A stretch of 64,000 bases of DNA, taken from positions 124,001-188,000 of the forward strand of contig CAWBQO010000002.1 of assembly GCA_963790965.1 (NCBI GenBank). Reading direction: 5' to 3'. The translations under genes and the position numbers were made by a program. Positions 1 through 7,586 of the stretch are shown here, piece after piece (position 1 is the first letter of the stretch; every line of letters begins with the position of its first letter). This DNA comes from CAWBQO01 sp963790965 (GTDB lineage Bacteria > Bacteroidota > Rhodothermia > Rhodothermales > DASSAV01). The notes beneath the pieces were generated by a model that saw nothing but the letters and a program-made list of their open reading frames with translations, made no database searches and was not told the origin of the DNA.

Positions 1-2
1 TC

Positions 3-449
3 GGGATGTCCTACGCGCAGGCGTACGGCGTCGCAACATTCTACACGCAGTACTTCAAGGAGGAGAAAGGGAAGTTCGTTCTCGACGTATGCACGTGCTT
101 TAGCTGCCAGCTCTGCGGCGGGTACGATATGCTGCATCACCTCGAGGAGAAGCTCGGCGTTCACACGGGCGAAACGACCCCTGACGGTCTCTTCACGATC
201 CAGGAAGCTGAGTGCCTCGGCGCGTGCGGATCGGCACCGATGCTGCAAGTCACCAACGGGCCGTACGTTCACAACCTCACGCCGGAGAAGATCGACGCGC
301 TTCTCGACGTGCTGCGCGAGGGGCGAATGCCCGCTTTCGTTTCAGTCACGCTGCCGCAGGACCAGGAGGACCTTGGCGGCAACCGCCGCAGCGATGCGGA
401 AGCTGTGGAATCCTACGTGACGCCCCCTGTAGCACACGCCGTTCGGTAA
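3..449 (+). CDS. nuoE: NADH-quinone oxidoreductase subunit E (NuoE), 5' end outside window
   Basis: This is the 24-kDa [2Fe-2S] subunit of respiratory complex I, which sits with NuoF and NuoG in the NADH-oxidising peripheral arm. The frame is open to the window edge and family members carry about 60-80 further residues before this point, so the start is missing. Counting from the ATG at 6, the cluster ligands are C29 and C34 (C-x4-C) and C70 and C74 (ECLGACG). The AYGVATFY and LTPEK segments are typical of the family. A short non-conserved tail follows residue 105. nuoF would normally come next, but two Uma2 genes and a repeat element lie between them. Identification is secure; only the N-terminus is unknown. 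Confidence 0.95.
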   Translation, partial: GMSYAQAYGVATFYTQYFKEEKGKFVLDVCTCFSCQLCGGYDMLHHLEEKLGVHTGETTPDGLFTIQEAECLGACGSAPMLQVTNGPYVHNLTPEKIDALLDVLREGRMPAFVSVTLPQDQEDLGGNRRSDAEAVESYVTPPVAHAVR

Positions 450-450
450 A

Positions 451-1065
451 GTGCGACCGAAAGCCGTTCAGTTCTCGTTCCTTTCCGCATCGATCATCAA
501 CCCGGTCAGAGCACATGGAAGCCCCCGGACTTTCCGCTGGACCCGCAGGCGGTACGAAAAGATGGTAGAAGCCGGCATTCTTAGCGAGGATGACCGAGTG
601 GAACTTGTGGACGGCAACATAATCGCAATGAGTCCTCAAAACAGTGGACACTACTTGAGCCTCCGCCTCGTTACGAAGGCGCTCGAGCGCGTATTCTCGG
701 TCGGCTACGATGTGCGCGCACAGGGGCCCCTCGTTGCAGGCGAGGCCAGCATACCGGAGCCGGATGTCGCCGTTGTCGAGGGGAGTCCGCGCGACTACCT
801 GGAGAGCCACCCGGCCTGCGCTATTCTTGTGGTTGAAATAAGCGACAGTTCTTTGCGACTCGACAGAACGTCCAAGCTGAGCGTGTACGCGCGAGCGGGC
901 ATTCCGGAATACTGGATTGTTGATCTAGAGGGCAGAAAGATGGAGGTTCACCGCGAGCCGGTGGGCAATAGATACCGCACGCGAACGCTGTATGGAGAGC
1001 AGGAACAAGTTTCTCCGCTCGGATCGCCCGATGCCGTAATCCACGTTAAGGATCTTCTACCGTAG
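451..1065 (+). CDS. Uma2 family (DUF820) PD-(D/E)XK endonuclease-fold protein, copy 1
   Basis: This is a Uma2/DUF820 protein of the restriction-endonuclease-like superfamily; the biological role of the family is not established. The fold signature is present: ELVDG near 51-55, PEPDVAVV with D105, AILVVEIS with E129, K142 and the closing EYWIVD. The GTG start directly after the nuoE stop gives 204 residues, with about 25 leading residues that do not resemble the neighbouring paralogue. An ATG at 515 lies in another frame. One extra C in the C-run at 522-526 would join that ATG to the conserved RTFRWT segment and match the spacing of copy 2 exactly. A frameshift or sequencing error at the 5' end is therefore likely. 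The pair with copy 2 (15 bp away) interrupts the nuo gene order. Confidence 0.85.
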   Translation: MRPKAVQFSFLSASIINPVRAHGSPRTFRWTRRRYEKMVEAGILSEDDRVELVDGNIIAMSPQNSGHYLSLRLVTKALERVFSVGYDVRAQGPLVAGEASIPEPDVAVVEGSPRDYLESHPACAILVVEISDSSLRLDRTSKLSVYARAGIPEYWIVDLEGRKMEVHREPVGNRYRTRTLYGEQEQVSPLGSPDAVIHVKDLLP

Positions 1066-1089
1066 GCCGAGCATTGCGAGGTGAATAGC

Positions 1090-1641
1090 ATGGAAATGGC
1101 GCAGACGTACCGATGGACACGTGAGAAGTACGAACTGCTTGCGGAGGCAGGCATTCTTGGCGAGGATGAACGGATCGAATTAATTGATGGCTTTGTTGTC
1201 GAAATCAGTCCTCAGAACGCGCCGCATTCTGGTACAGTGACGCTCGTGCAGGAAGCTTTGTCTTCTGCCTTCCCGGTCGGCTATTCCGTGCGCGTCCAGT
1301 TACCGCTGCTCGTGAGCGAAGCGTCTTCGCCTGAACCCGACATAAGCGTTGTAGCGGGATCAACAAGGGATTATATGCAGGAACAGCCGGTGACGGCGGT
1401 TCTTGCGGTCGAGGTTGCTGATGCCTCGCTTTTTTTCGACAGAGAGGTTAAACACCGGGTTTATGCCGAGGCCGGCAGTCCGGAGTATTGGATCGTTAAC
1501 TTGCCGGAGCAGGTGGTCGAGATTTATCGCGAGCCGGCGGGCGGAAGGTACCGACTTCGTCTCTTGCTCGACGCTTCCGACACCATAGCGCCTTTAGCAC
1601 GGCCTGATTATTCCATCTCCATTGCTGACCTTTTGCCTTAA
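1090..1641 (+). CDS. Uma2 family (DUF820) PD-(D/E)XK endonuclease-fold protein, copy 2
   Basis: This is a tandem paralogue of the preceding gene and clearly homologous throughout (RWT..YE..AEAGIL, ELIDG, EISPQN, PEPDISVV, EYWIV). It has 183 residues. The ATG at 1090 is preferred over the GTG at 1081 because it puts MEMAQTYRWT at the usual family N-terminus. Candidate active-site residues are D84, E108 and K121. The TAA stop at 1639-1641 coincides with the first TA of the inverted-repeat element that follows. Removing the element on paper regenerates the same stop, so the protein is not altered by the insertion. Function is unknown; the two copies may act as a pair or be an expanding selfish family. 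Confidence 0.87.
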   Translation: MEMAQTYRWTREKYELLAEAGILGEDERIELIDGFVVEISPQNAPHSGTVTLVQEALSSAFPVGYSVRVQLPLLVSEASSPEPDISVVAGSTRDYMQEQPVTAVLAVEVADASLFFDREVKHRVYAEAGSPEYWIVNLPEQVVEIYREPAGGRYRLRLLLDASDTIAPLARPDYSISIADLLP

Positions 1642-1813
1642 AAGGCTGCTAAATAATAGAACGCCCCGTATGTAGCTGACTATATTGACCAAAGCACCAA
1701 CGTAACCTCCCCCTTGAGGGGGATTCAAGGGGGTGTTAGTCAGATTTCCAGTCACGTACATCGTCCCGAACATTTGAGATACGTCCCGTTGATAGTATAT
1801 CAGCAGCCTCTTA
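1639..1813. mobile_element. Small non-autonomous inverted-repeat element (MITE-like), copy A
   Basis: This is a non-coding element of about 175 bp bounded by TA on both sides. Imperfect terminal inverted repeats are AAAGGCTGCTAAATA at the left and, read on the other strand from the right, AGAGGCTGCTGATATA. The core carries a C/G-run palindrome (CTCCCCCTTGAGGGGGA, then AAGGGGGTGTTA) shared with copies near 59.9 and 63.3 kb. There is no coding capacity. TA flanks with terminal repeats are typical of elements mobilised by IS630/Tc1-type transposases, but no transposase is present in this window, so that link is inference. This copy lies inside the complex I locus, just upstream of nuoF. Confidence 0.75.
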
Positions 1814-1930
1814 AACCACATTAATCTTTCGGCATGGACGGCGCTCTCGATGCCGGCGTAGACCTGAACCTTTCACTCGCTGCCGCGCCCATTTCGGGCA
1901 CCCAGGGCGCAAGAAAAGACTACTTTAAGA

Positions 1931-3265
1931 ATGGAAGCACCCAAATCCGCACTAACGAAGGCCGGCGATTGGCAGCAGTACCAGCGCGTCCTTCTGCCGC
2001 CGGTCAAAGACCTGCATCGCCTGGAGGTCTATGAAGACAACGGCGGCTACAAGGCGCTGCGCACGGTCTTGACGGACGCCGCATGGGAGCCAAAGAAGGT
2101 GGCCGAAGAGGTCAAGAACTCGGGTCTCAAGGGTCGCGGCGGTGCCGGCTTCCTGGCCGGGCTTAAATGGAGCTTCATGCCGCCCGTAAAGGAGGGCCAG
2201 GCGCGCTATCTCTGCTGCAACGGCGATGAAAGCGAGCCGGGCACGTTTAAGGACCGGCAGCTCATGGAATACAACCCGCATCTGGTCTTCGAGGGGATCC
2301 TGGTTGCGAGTTATGCCATGTCGATCACGACATGCTACCTCTACGTGCGGGGTGAGTACGCCGACTGGATCGTCCACATGGAGCGGGAACTGGCGAAGCT
2401 CTACGAGAAAGGCTACGTCGGGCGTAACATCATGGGGACGGATTTCTCCTGCGACATCGTCATTCACAAGGGCGCAGGCGCTTACATCTGCGGCGAAGAA
2501 ACGAGCCTGATGGAAAGCCTGGAGGGCAAGCGCGCCTATCCGCGCATCAAGCCGCCCTTCCCTGCGGCCAAAGGCGTGTTCGGCCAGCCCACGACGATCA
2601 ACAACGTCGAGACGCTCGCGTGCGCGCCGCTCATCATCAACAACGGAGCCGATTGGTTCAAAGGCATCGGCGCGGAGAAGCATCCCGGCCCGGTTCTGTA
2701 CGGCATTTCGGGGCACATCAACAAGCCGGGCGTCTATGAATATCCATCCGGAATGCTGATCTCCGATCTGATCTATAACGTCGCGGGCGGCATGAGAGGC
2801 GGCAAGAAACTCAAGGCCGTCGTTCCGGGAGGATCGTCCGTGCCGGTCCTTCGCGCAGATCAGATCGAGGGTATCACGATGGACGCGGACACGCTCCGCA
2901 CCGTCGGCACCTATATGGGAACGGCGGGGATGCTCGTAATGGACGAGACGACCGACATGGTTTCTTTCCTGCGGCGCATCACGCACTTCTACGCGCACGA
3001 AAGCTGCGGGCAATGTACGCCTTGCCGCGAAGGTACGGGCTGGCTCGAGAACCTCGTCACCCGCATCGATGAGGGCGAGGGCCACGTGCGCGACCTTGAC
3101 ATCCTGCTGCAACTCTGCGACCAGATGGAGGGCCGCACCGTCTGCGCCCTCGCAGACGCAGCGGCGTGGCCTGTTCGCAACACCATCAACCGCTTCCGCG
3201 CGGAGTTCGAAGCCAAGTGCAAGCCAAGCGTGTTTGCCGTAGAGCGCGACCTTGTCAGCGCGTAA
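1931..3265 (+). CDS. nuoF: NADH-quinone oxidoreductase subunit F (NuoF)
   Basis: This is the 51-kDa NADH- and FMN-binding subunit of complex I, which accepts hydride from NADH and passes electrons to the iron-sulfur chain. It has 444 residues, a normal length. GRGGAGF (68-74) and GAGAYICGEETSL (about 181-193) are the FMN/NADH binding loops. C359, C362, C365 (SCGQCTPCREGT) and C405 are the N3 [4Fe-4S] ligands. The ATG at 1931 gives MEAPKS and starts about 120 bp after the inverted-repeat element, so the element lies in its leader. It is followed by nuoG after 61 bp. Confidence 0.97.
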   Translation: MEAPKSALTKAGDWQQYQRVLLPPVKDLHRLEVYEDNGGYKALRTVLTDAAWEPKKVAEEVKNSGLKGRGGAGFLAGLKWSFMPPVKEGQARYLCCNGDESEPGTFKDRQLMEYNPHLVFEGILVASYAMSITTCYLYVRGEYADWIVHMERELAKLYEKGYVGRNIMGTDFSCDIVIHKGAGAYICGEETSLMESLEGKRAYPRIKPPFPAAKGVFGQPTTINNVETLACAPLIINNGADWFKGIGAEKHPGPVLYGISGHINKPGVYEYPSGMLISDLIYNVAGGMRGGKKLKAVVPGGSSVPVLRADQIEGITMDADTLRTVGTYMGTAGMLVMDETTDMVSFLRRITHFYAHESCGQCTPCREGTGWLENLVTRIDEGEGHVRDLDILLQLCDQMEGRTVCALADAAAWPVRNTINRFRAEFEAKCKPSVFAVERDLVSA

Positions 3266-3326
3266 CGTTTAGTTCAAGACCTGTTCGGGTTTCTTCTTCA
3301 ATGGAACCCTTATTCTGCATAGACTC

Positions 3327-5057
3327 ATGCCGACCGTAACGATAGACGATACCCTTTACGAGTATGAGGGCAGCCCAAAGCTGCTTCAATTCTGCTTGAA
3401 CACCGGTGTCGAGCTGCCGCATTTCTGCTATCACCCGGCAATGTCCATTCCGGCCAACTGCCGGCAGTGCCTCGTGCAGGTGGGAACGCCGGTGATCGAC
3501 CGCGAGACGAAGAAGCCGAAGCTGGACGACGACAATCTTCCCGCCATTTCTTGGGCACCCAAGCTCCTGACGAGCTGCTCGGTAGACGTGACAGACGGGA
3601 TGGTCGTCCGCACGCACCGTACCAGCGACCTCGTGGACCGGGCGCAGCGTGACAATCTCGAGTTCCTGCTCATCAACCACCCGCTGGACTGCCCCATCTG
3701 CGATCAGGCGGGGCACTGTCCTTTGCAGAATCAGGCGTACAAGTACGGTCCGGAAGGATCGCGCTTCGAGTTCACGAAGGTGCACAAGCCCAAGCGTGTC
3801 ATGCTTGGCCCGCAGGTCATGTTGGACGCCGAGCGTTGCATCAACTGCACGCGCTGCACGCGGTTTGTGAGTGAGATCTCAAAGAGCGATCAGCTCAGCA
3901 TCATCGCCCGTGGCGTGCGCAATTACCCGATGACGCCGCCCGGGACCGTGTTTGATGATCCGTACTCGATGAACGTGATCGACATCTGTCCGGTCGGCGC
4001 GCTGACATCGGCGGATTTCCGGTTCAAGGCGCGTGTCTGGGAATGTACGCAGACGCCCTCGATCACCGTTACCAACGCCAAGGGTTCAAACTGCGTTTAC
4101 TGGGTGCGAGACAACATCGTCCTGAACGTGTCGGCGCGGCAGAATCTTGCGGTGAATGACTACTGGTTGCCTGATGAGGACCGGCTGGCTTACAAAATGT
4201 TCAACGAGCATCGTCCGGAGGGGCCGCAGGTGCGGCGGGACGGTGCGCTCCAATCGACCTCGTGGGCGGATGCCTACGCGGCAGCGGCGGAGGGATTAAA
4301 AGGGCTGCGTGGGGAGGAAATCTTGTTCCTCGGCTCGGCCTTTGCTACGGTCGAGGACAACTATCTCCTCGTTCGGCTCGCCGAAGCGCTCGGCGCGGAT
4401 GCGCCGGTTTATATGCCGCACGTGCAGCCGGGGGCGGGCGACGGGTGGCTCCGCACCGACGACAAGACGCCGAATGCCGAAGGATGCCGCCGCCTCGGGA
4501 TCTTCCCTGTTGACGAAGCGCTCGTGCGTTCGAAGCTCGCCGGTGGCACGTACCGCGCGATCTATGTGCTCGAGGATGACCCGATCGGCTCCGGCCTCTT
4601 CGCGGAGGAGGACTTGCGCGACCTCACGGTGATCGTACACGCTTACAACACCACCAACCACACGCTCTCCATAGCGGACGTTTCCCTACCCGCCGCGACG
4701 GTCGTCGAGACGGTCGGCACGTATGTCAACGAGGACGGTCATGCGCAGCGCGTCCGGCCCGCGAAGGCGATCAAGGGGATGCACCGCACCCTCATGATGG
4801 AGATGAACAAGAGCCGTTCGGACCGGCACGGAACGCCGTTCGACCGCTGGCACAACGAGGCCCATCACGTGGACTGCCGGCCGAGCTGGATGAGCGTGCC
4901 TGAAGTGGCGGCGCTTCTCGGGCACGAGCTTCGGTACAAGGGTCCGCGCCACATGATGCAGGAGATTGCCAAAGGGCTGCGTTCGTTCGAAGGCGCGACG
5001 TACGAGATGATGGGATTGCAGGGCGTACGCCTCTCCGATGTGGAGCAGACGGCCTGA
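3327..5057 (+). CDS. nuoG: NADH-quinone oxidoreductase subunit G (NuoG), short form
   Basis: This is the iron-sulfur subunit that carries electrons through the complex I peripheral arm. Visible ligands are C34, C45, C48 and C84 for the N-terminal [2Fe-2S] cluster, H118, C122, C125 and C131 for the His/Cys [4Fe-4S] cluster, and C171, C174, C177 and C221 for a second [4Fe-4S] cluster. A molybdopterin-oxidoreductase-like region follows from about 240. At 576 residues it is far shorter than the roughly 900-residue proteobacterial form, so this C-terminal domain is reduced. The frame is intact to a clear stop. No further nuo gene follows; the next gene is the amidase. Confidence 0.95.
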   Translation: MPTVTIDDTLYEYEGSPKLLQFCLNTGVELPHFCYHPAMSIPANCRQCLVQVGTPVIDRETKKPKLDDDNLPAISWAPKLLTSCSVDVTDGMVVRTHRTSDLVDRAQRDNLEFLLINHPLDCPICDQAGHCPLQNQAYKYGPEGSRFEFTKVHKPKRVMLGPQVMLDAERCINCTRCTRFVSEISKSDQLSIIARGVRNYPMTPPGTVFDDPYSMNVIDICPVGALTSADFRFKARVWECTQTPSITVTNAKGSNCVYWVRDNIVLNVSARQNLAVNDYWLPDEDRLAYKMFNEHRPEGPQVRRDGALQSTSWADAYAAAAEGLKGLRGEEILFLGSAFATVEDNYLLVRLAEALGADAPVYMPHVQPGAGDGWLRTDDKTPNAEGCRRLGIFPVDEALVRSKLAGGTYRAIYVLEDDPIGSGLFAEEDLRDLTVIVHAYNTTNHTLSIADVSLPAATVVETVGTYVNEDGHAQRVRPAKAIKGMHRTLMMEMNKSRSDRHGTPFDRWHNEAHHVDCRPSWMSVPEVAALLGHELRYKGPRHMMQEIAKGLRSFEGATYEMMGLQGVRLSDVEQTA

Positions 5058-5177
5058 CGGAGCTTTTTCGGCAGAATCTTTGCTTTCCAGTCGGGCGTAA
5101 GCTACTATTCGATCCCCTCGGGGCCGTGTACGAACGTCGCGCGCCTGAGCAGTGGAGTTGAGGCCGTATGTAACTGG

Positions 5178-6248
5178 ATGAAGGACAGCAACCAACCCGT
5201 TGATCGCAAGCAGATTCTCCGCGGTATATACGAGGAGAATCTGCGTACGGTGCGCAACGAGCCGCCTCCTGCGAGACGGGAGCCGAAGGTGCGGCCTTCC
5301 CATAAGCCGCAGCGCACGGGCGCTCTTCTGGCCTTTGCGCTCATTCTCGCGGCAGGATTTGCCTACGGCAGCATCCAGTCTGCGGTGCCGGAGGCGGCAG
5401 GCCGCGCTGCGACTCCCCTGCTCGAAACGGGCGGTTCCTCCGTGTCTTCCGTTGTTGACCGGCCTCGGCGAAACCCCATCTCCTTGCACGAGGATGTGTC
5501 CATCGCTTCGCTCTACGGCCTGAGCGTCAAGACCATCGTAATCGACGCGGGGCACGGCGGGCGTGACCCCGGGACGGTGGGCGCGGGCGGAACGCGGGAG
5601 AAGGACGTCACGCTCGATGTAGCGCTGCTCCTCAAAGAGCGTTTGGAGCGGCGGTACGGCTACCGCATCTTGCTCACGCGCGATCAGGACGCCAAGATTT
5701 CCTTGCGAGACCGCGTTGATTTCGCCAATCTTCACCAAACCGACCTTTTCGTTTCGCTGCACGTCAACTGGGTTGACGACAGTCTGCTCACCGGCCTGGA
5801 GACCTACTATTTCGGCCCTCGCGCCGACGAGGCGACCCGCTCCATAGCTCAGCGGGAAAATGAAGACGACGCCTACTCTGTGGCCGAGTTCAACGAGATG
5901 CTGGCAGAGATCGGGCAGACGATGAAGCTGGAAGAATCGCAGCGGCTGGCCACGGCCATTCAGCAGAGTCTTTTCAGCAACGTGAAGCACATCGACAGCA
6001 GCGTTTCGGACTGGGGCGTTAAGCGCGCGCCTTTTGTGGTGCTGCTGGGGGTGGATGCGCCGGGAGTTCTCGCGGAAATTGCGTGCATCAACAATGCCGA
6101 ACAAGAAATTCAGCTTCGTAGCAGGGCTTATCGGGAGAAATTGGCGATATTCCTTGAAGAGGGCATCGTGACCTACCTCACGCAGGGAGCCGACCAATAC
6201 GAATCATCGAAAAAGGACGTTAACTATGCCGCCGCGTCGGAAAATTAA
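5178..6248 (+). CDS. Membrane-anchored N-acetylmuramoyl-L-alanine amidase (Amidase_3)
   Basis: This is a zinc amidase that cleaves the bond between MurNAc and the stem peptide of peptidoglycan. About 47 hydrophilic residues precede one membrane segment at 48-65, so the N-terminus should face the cytoplasm and the catalytic domain (116-336) the periplasm. Zinc ligands are H126 (DAGHGGRDPG), E141 and H195 (SLHVN); the catalytic glutamate is E300 (LAEIACINN). Its 3' end overlaps the following MamK-like actin gene by 23 bp, so the two are almost certainly co-transcribed and probably coupled in translation. This suggests spatial control of wall cleavage by a cytoskeletal filament, but that is inference. 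No regulatory helical insert typical of some AmiB/AmiC enzymes was identified with certainty. Confidence 0.9.
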   Translation: MKDSNQPVDRKQILRGIYEENLRTVRNEPPPARREPKVRPSHKPQRTGALLAFALILAAGFAYGSIQSAVPEAAGRAATPLLETGGSSVSSVVDRPRRNPISLHEDVSIASLYGLSVKTIVIDAGHGGRDPGTVGAGGTREKDVTLDVALLLKERLERRYGYRILLTRDQDAKISLRDRVDFANLHQTDLFVSLHVNWVDDSLLTGLETYYFGPRADEATRSIAQRENEDDAYSVAEFNEMLAEIGQTMKLEESQRLATAIQQSLFSNVKHIDSSVSDWGVKRAPFVVLLGVDAPGVLAEIACINNAEQEIQLRSRAYREKLAIFLEEGIVTYLTQGADQYESSKKDVNYAAASEN

Positions 6249-7257
6249 GACTGGAGACAACATCATCCACATCGGCATCGACCTGGGCACCTCGCGGAGC
6301 GCCGTTGCATCGAGCAACGAGCGGCGGGAGTGGGTCGAAAGCTACGTGGGGTGGCCGAAGGATTTCGTGTCTCGTAAAATGCTCGGTCAGCGCATCCTGT
6401 TCGGGGAGGAAGCGCTTAACAATCGCCTGTCGCTCAACCTCGTGCGCCCGCTCGAGTCCGGCGTCATTCGGGAGGGAACGGCCCGGGATGAAGAAGCCGT
6501 TCGCGAACTGATCCACCACCTGATCGAACTGGCGCAGCCGCTCGAGAGTCAGGAGATCTATGCCGCCGTCGGCGTGCCGGCGGAGGCGCTGAAGGTCAAC
6601 AAGATCGCCATTCGCGATGCCGTAAAGGAGTACGCGGACGCGCTGATGGTCGTCTCCGAACCGTTCTCGATTGCGTATGGTCTCGGCGCGCTCAACAATG
6701 CCATGATTATTGACATTGGAGCGGGCACGATCGACTTCTGCGTCATGCACGGCACCATGCCGGAGGAAGAGGACCAGCGCACCCTTACGACGGCGGGCGA
6801 CTACATCGACGGTCAGCTGTACAAACTTCTCACGGAGCGGTATCCGAGCACTCGCTTTTCCGAAACGCTCGTTCGTGGATTCAAGGAGCAGCATGGCTTT
6901 TTGGGCAAGTCCAATGGCCGCGCCCGCGTTCGCGTACCGGTCGAGGGGCGCTTCACGGAGCACGACATCACGGACGAACTCGAGCACGCCTGCGGCCGCA
7001 TTCTGCCGCCGATCACGGAGACGACGATCGACTTGATCTCGCGCTATGAGCCGGAATTTCAGGAGGAAGTGGCGCGCAACATTTACCTGGCCGGCGGCGG
7101 CAGTCAGCTTCGCGGAATGCCTGAAGCGCTGGAAGCCTCGCTGCGGGAGTACGGCGACTTCCGCGTACGCTCGGTCGAGGACCCGCTGTTTGCCGGGGCC
7201 GAAGGCGCGCTCGCGCTGGCGCAAGACATGCCGGAAGAGTACTGGGAGGACATGTGA
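6226..7257 (+). CDS. MamK-like bacterial actin
   Basis: This is an actin-superfamily ATPase of 343 residues. Phosphate-1 is IGIDLGTSRSAV (16-27), phosphate-2 is IIDIGAGTIDFC (161-172) and the adenosine motif is YLAGGGSQLRGM (287-298). From memory of the family it resembles magnetosome MamK more than MreB or ParM: VGWPKDFVSRKMLG, VVSEPFSIAYGL with the catalytic-type E145, D163, and the C-terminal LPEEYW-like ending. MamK forms dynamic filaments that position magnetosomes in magnetotactic bacteria. No magnetosome gene is present here. The start overlaps the amidase end and has AAAAGGA about 10 bases upstream. A strong terminator follows, so amidase and actin form a closed two-gene unit. The function here is unknown; a wall or cell-shape role is inferred from the partner. 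Confidence 0.88.
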   Translation: MPPRRKIKTGDNIIHIGIDLGTSRSAVASSNERREWVESYVGWPKDFVSRKMLGQRILFGEEALNNRLSLNLVRPLESGVIREGTARDEEAVRELIHHLIELAQPLESQEIYAAVGVPAEALKVNKIAIRDAVKEYADALMVVSEPFSIAYGLGALNNAMIIDIGAGTIDFCVMHGTMPEEEDQRTLTTAGDYIDGQLYKLLTERYPSTRFSETLVRGFKEQHGFLGKSNGRARVRVPVEGRFTEHDITDELEHACGRILPPITETTIDLISRYEPEFQEEVARNIYLAGGGSQLRGMPEALEASLREYGDFRVRSVEDPLFAGAEGALALAQDMPEEYWEDM

Positions 7258-7281
7258 TCGGCTCCCGCCCCGCGCACCCGA

Positions 7282-7318
7282 AGCCCGCCGGACTCAGCAG
7301 TTCGGCGGGCTTTTTTGT
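7282..7318 (+). terminator. Rho-independent terminator after the actin gene
   Basis: A GC-rich perfect stem, AGCCCGCCG pairing with CGGCGGGCT, closes a loop of about 11 bases and is followed by TTTTTTG. It ends the amidase/actin transcript. Confidence 0.88.
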
Positions 7319-7586
7319 TCTTTGCCGACGCCGCGGCTTCAATCAGATTATATGGCAACGGTCTCCGTTTGTGGTTGGCCACAGCGACCACGATTGCGAA
7401 GCCATGCGCGGGCGGCGTTGGGGCGGCACAGGATCTTCAGAGCGATTGTGCCAGTGTGAAGGCGGCGCGGGGCTGCGGCTCGATCGTGCCCGGCGTCGGC
7501 CGCCCGACGCTTTGCAGCGCGATCCTCTTTCCGCCTCGCGCGTTTTCATACTCCGCGCACCCTGTTTCATCGCTGTCATTTTTATC
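7319..7586. other. Intergenic spacer before radA
   Basis: Together with the terminator this is a 329-bp stretch without a recognised gene. The radA frame happens to stay open through it, but the encoded residues do not resemble RadA, and the zinc finger that normally starts the protein begins only after the ATG at 7587. No convincing promoter, RNA or repeat was seen. Confidence 0.5.

Noticed and set aside
4686..6197. A 503-codon open frame on the minus strand opposite nuoG and the amidase
   Set aside because: It lies antisense to two genes with complete conserved motifs, has no recognisable domains and reflects the low stop-codon frequency of GC-rich shadow frames.
6226..7257. Magnetosome gene island suggested by the MamK-like protein
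   Set aside because: No mam, mms or mad genes and no iron-mineral gene occur within the window; only the actin resembles a magnetosome protein.
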